DNA of 34,722 bases from Flavobacterium sp. (GTDB taxonomy: Bacteria > Bacteroidota > Bacteroidia > Flavobacteriales > Flavobacteriaceae). The position numbers were made by a program, and so were the translations under genes. Shown piece by piece: positions 34,280 to 34,722 of this stretch. The DNA lies in the NCBI GenBank assembly GCA_018883065.1, contig VEQT01000026.1:1-34722 (forward strand), written 5' to 3'. Below the pieces are notes generated by a model. That model was given only the letters and a program-made list of their open reading frames with translations. It made no database searches and was not told the DNA's origin. The first letter of the stretch is position 1. Each line of letters starts with the position of its first letter.

Positions 34280-34304
34280 AATTAAAAATGGTTCATTTTT
34301 AATT
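34280..34304. repeat. AT-rich hairpin between fbaA and accD
   Basis: A perfect 11-bp inverted repeat (34280-34290 with 34294-34304) with a 3-nt loop, flanked by repeated AATTAATAATT-like sequence. All pairs but one are A-T, so it would be a weak terminator or attenuator for fbaA at best. Confidence 0.4.
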
Positions 34305-34322
34305 GAATTTTATTTTGGTTCG

Positions 34323-34722
34323 TTATAAAGTGTTTACGTTGTTCAAGTCGGCAAAGGCTTGCTCCAATCGTTTATTGAAGGTAATTTCGCCTTCTCGCAC
34401 CCATTTTCTTGGGTCGTAATGTTTTTTGTTTGGAGAATCGGCGCCATCTGGACTTCCAATTTGCGTGCGTAAATAATCAATATTTTTTACCATATAATCT
34501 CGAATCCCCTCTGTGTAGGCAAATTGCAAATCGGTATCAATATTCATTTTAATTACACCGTAGCCAATGGCTTCTCTAATTTCTTCAAGGGTAGAACCCG
34601 ATCCGCCATGAAATACAAAATCTACCGGATTTTTACCAGTATTGTAGTGGGCTTGAACGTATTCTTGCGAATTATGTAGAATTTTTGGTGTTAATTTTAC
34701 GTTTCCGGGTTTGTATACGCCG
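34323..34722 (-). CDS. fbaA: Class II fructose-bisphosphate aldolase (C-terminal part)
   Basis: The open frame runs from the right edge of the window to the stop at 34323, giving the last 132 residues of about 355. The FHGGSGS motif, including a zinc-ligand His in this family, and KMNIDTDLQFAYT are typical of the class II (zinc) FBP aldolase of E. coli FbaA type, and the C-terminus reads DPRKWVREGE...FADLNN. The enzyme splits fructose 1,6-bisphosphate into glyceraldehyde 3-phosphate and DHAP in glycolysis. The N-terminal part, start codon and promoter lie beyond the window. Confidence 0.93.
   Translation of the reverse strand, partial: GVYKPGNVKLTPKILHNSQEYVQAHYNTGKNPVDFVFHGGSGSTLEEIREAIGYGVIKMNIDTDLQFAYTEGIRDYMVKNIDYLRTQIGSPDGADSPNKKHYDPRKWVREGEITFNKRLEQAFADLNNVNTL

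Overview
This is a low-GC chromosomal window, almost certainly from a member of the Flavobacteriia (Flavobacterium-like). Supporting signs: Bacteroidetes-type promoters (TTTG ... TAnnTTTG) with no strong Shine-Dalgarno sequences; a type IX secretion (T9SS) C-terminal sorting tail on a secreted protein; a GYDIA-type GHMP kinase beside a class II HMG-CoA reductase; an AccD without its zinc-finger cysteines; and the order purH-mreB-mreC-mreD-mrdA-rodA. Coding density is high. I see no insertion sequence, prophage, CRISPR array, toxin-antitoxin pair or defence system. Despite the prompt, I do not see a convincing undescribed system here; the window is mainly housekeeping and cell-envelope biology.

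Layout. 1-441: gene-free, rich in inverted repeats. 442-514 (-): tRNA-Phe with a textbook promoter and a terminator. 613-5589 (+): coaX, an outer-membrane barrel protein, lptC, a 66-residue membrane protein and a PpiD/SurA-like periplasmic prolyl isomerase. 5633-7866 (-): GYDIA-family GHMP kinase and class II HMG-CoA reductase, i.e. mevalonate-pathway genes. 8029-15676 (+): a DPP IV-type S9 peptidase, three consecutive POT/PTR peptide transporters and a periplasmic thioredoxin-like protein, which together look like a peptide-scavenging locus. 15680-22186 (-): comEC, an NlpC/P60 lipoprotein, lpxB, a 90-residue membrane protein, surE and a secreted PNGase F-like protein with a T9SS tail. 22409-24661 (+): tail-specific protease (Prc). 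24707-31887 (-): rodA, mrdA (PBP2), mreD, mreC, mreB and purH, the rod-shape/elongasome operon. 32072-33325 (+): MacB/FtsX-type ABC permease. 33397-34722 (-): accD and the 3' part of fbaA, which runs off the right edge.

How the genes relate. Envelope biogenesis dominates: LPS synthesis and export (lpxB, lptC), peptidoglycan elongation (mreBCD, PBP2, RodA), peptidoglycan hydrolysis (NlpC/P60), and periplasmic folding and proteolysis (PpiD-like, Prc). DPP IV would release dipeptides from oligopeptides in the periplasm, and the adjacent POT proteins would import them by proton symport. Convergent gene pairs share compact, often bidirectional, intrinsic terminators that overlap stop codons or, once, the end of the opposing gene. 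Gene starts were moved downstream of the longest open frame where the family start and signal peptide pointed there (coaX, the barrel protein, lptC, ppiD-like, thioredoxin-like, purH and the ABC permease).
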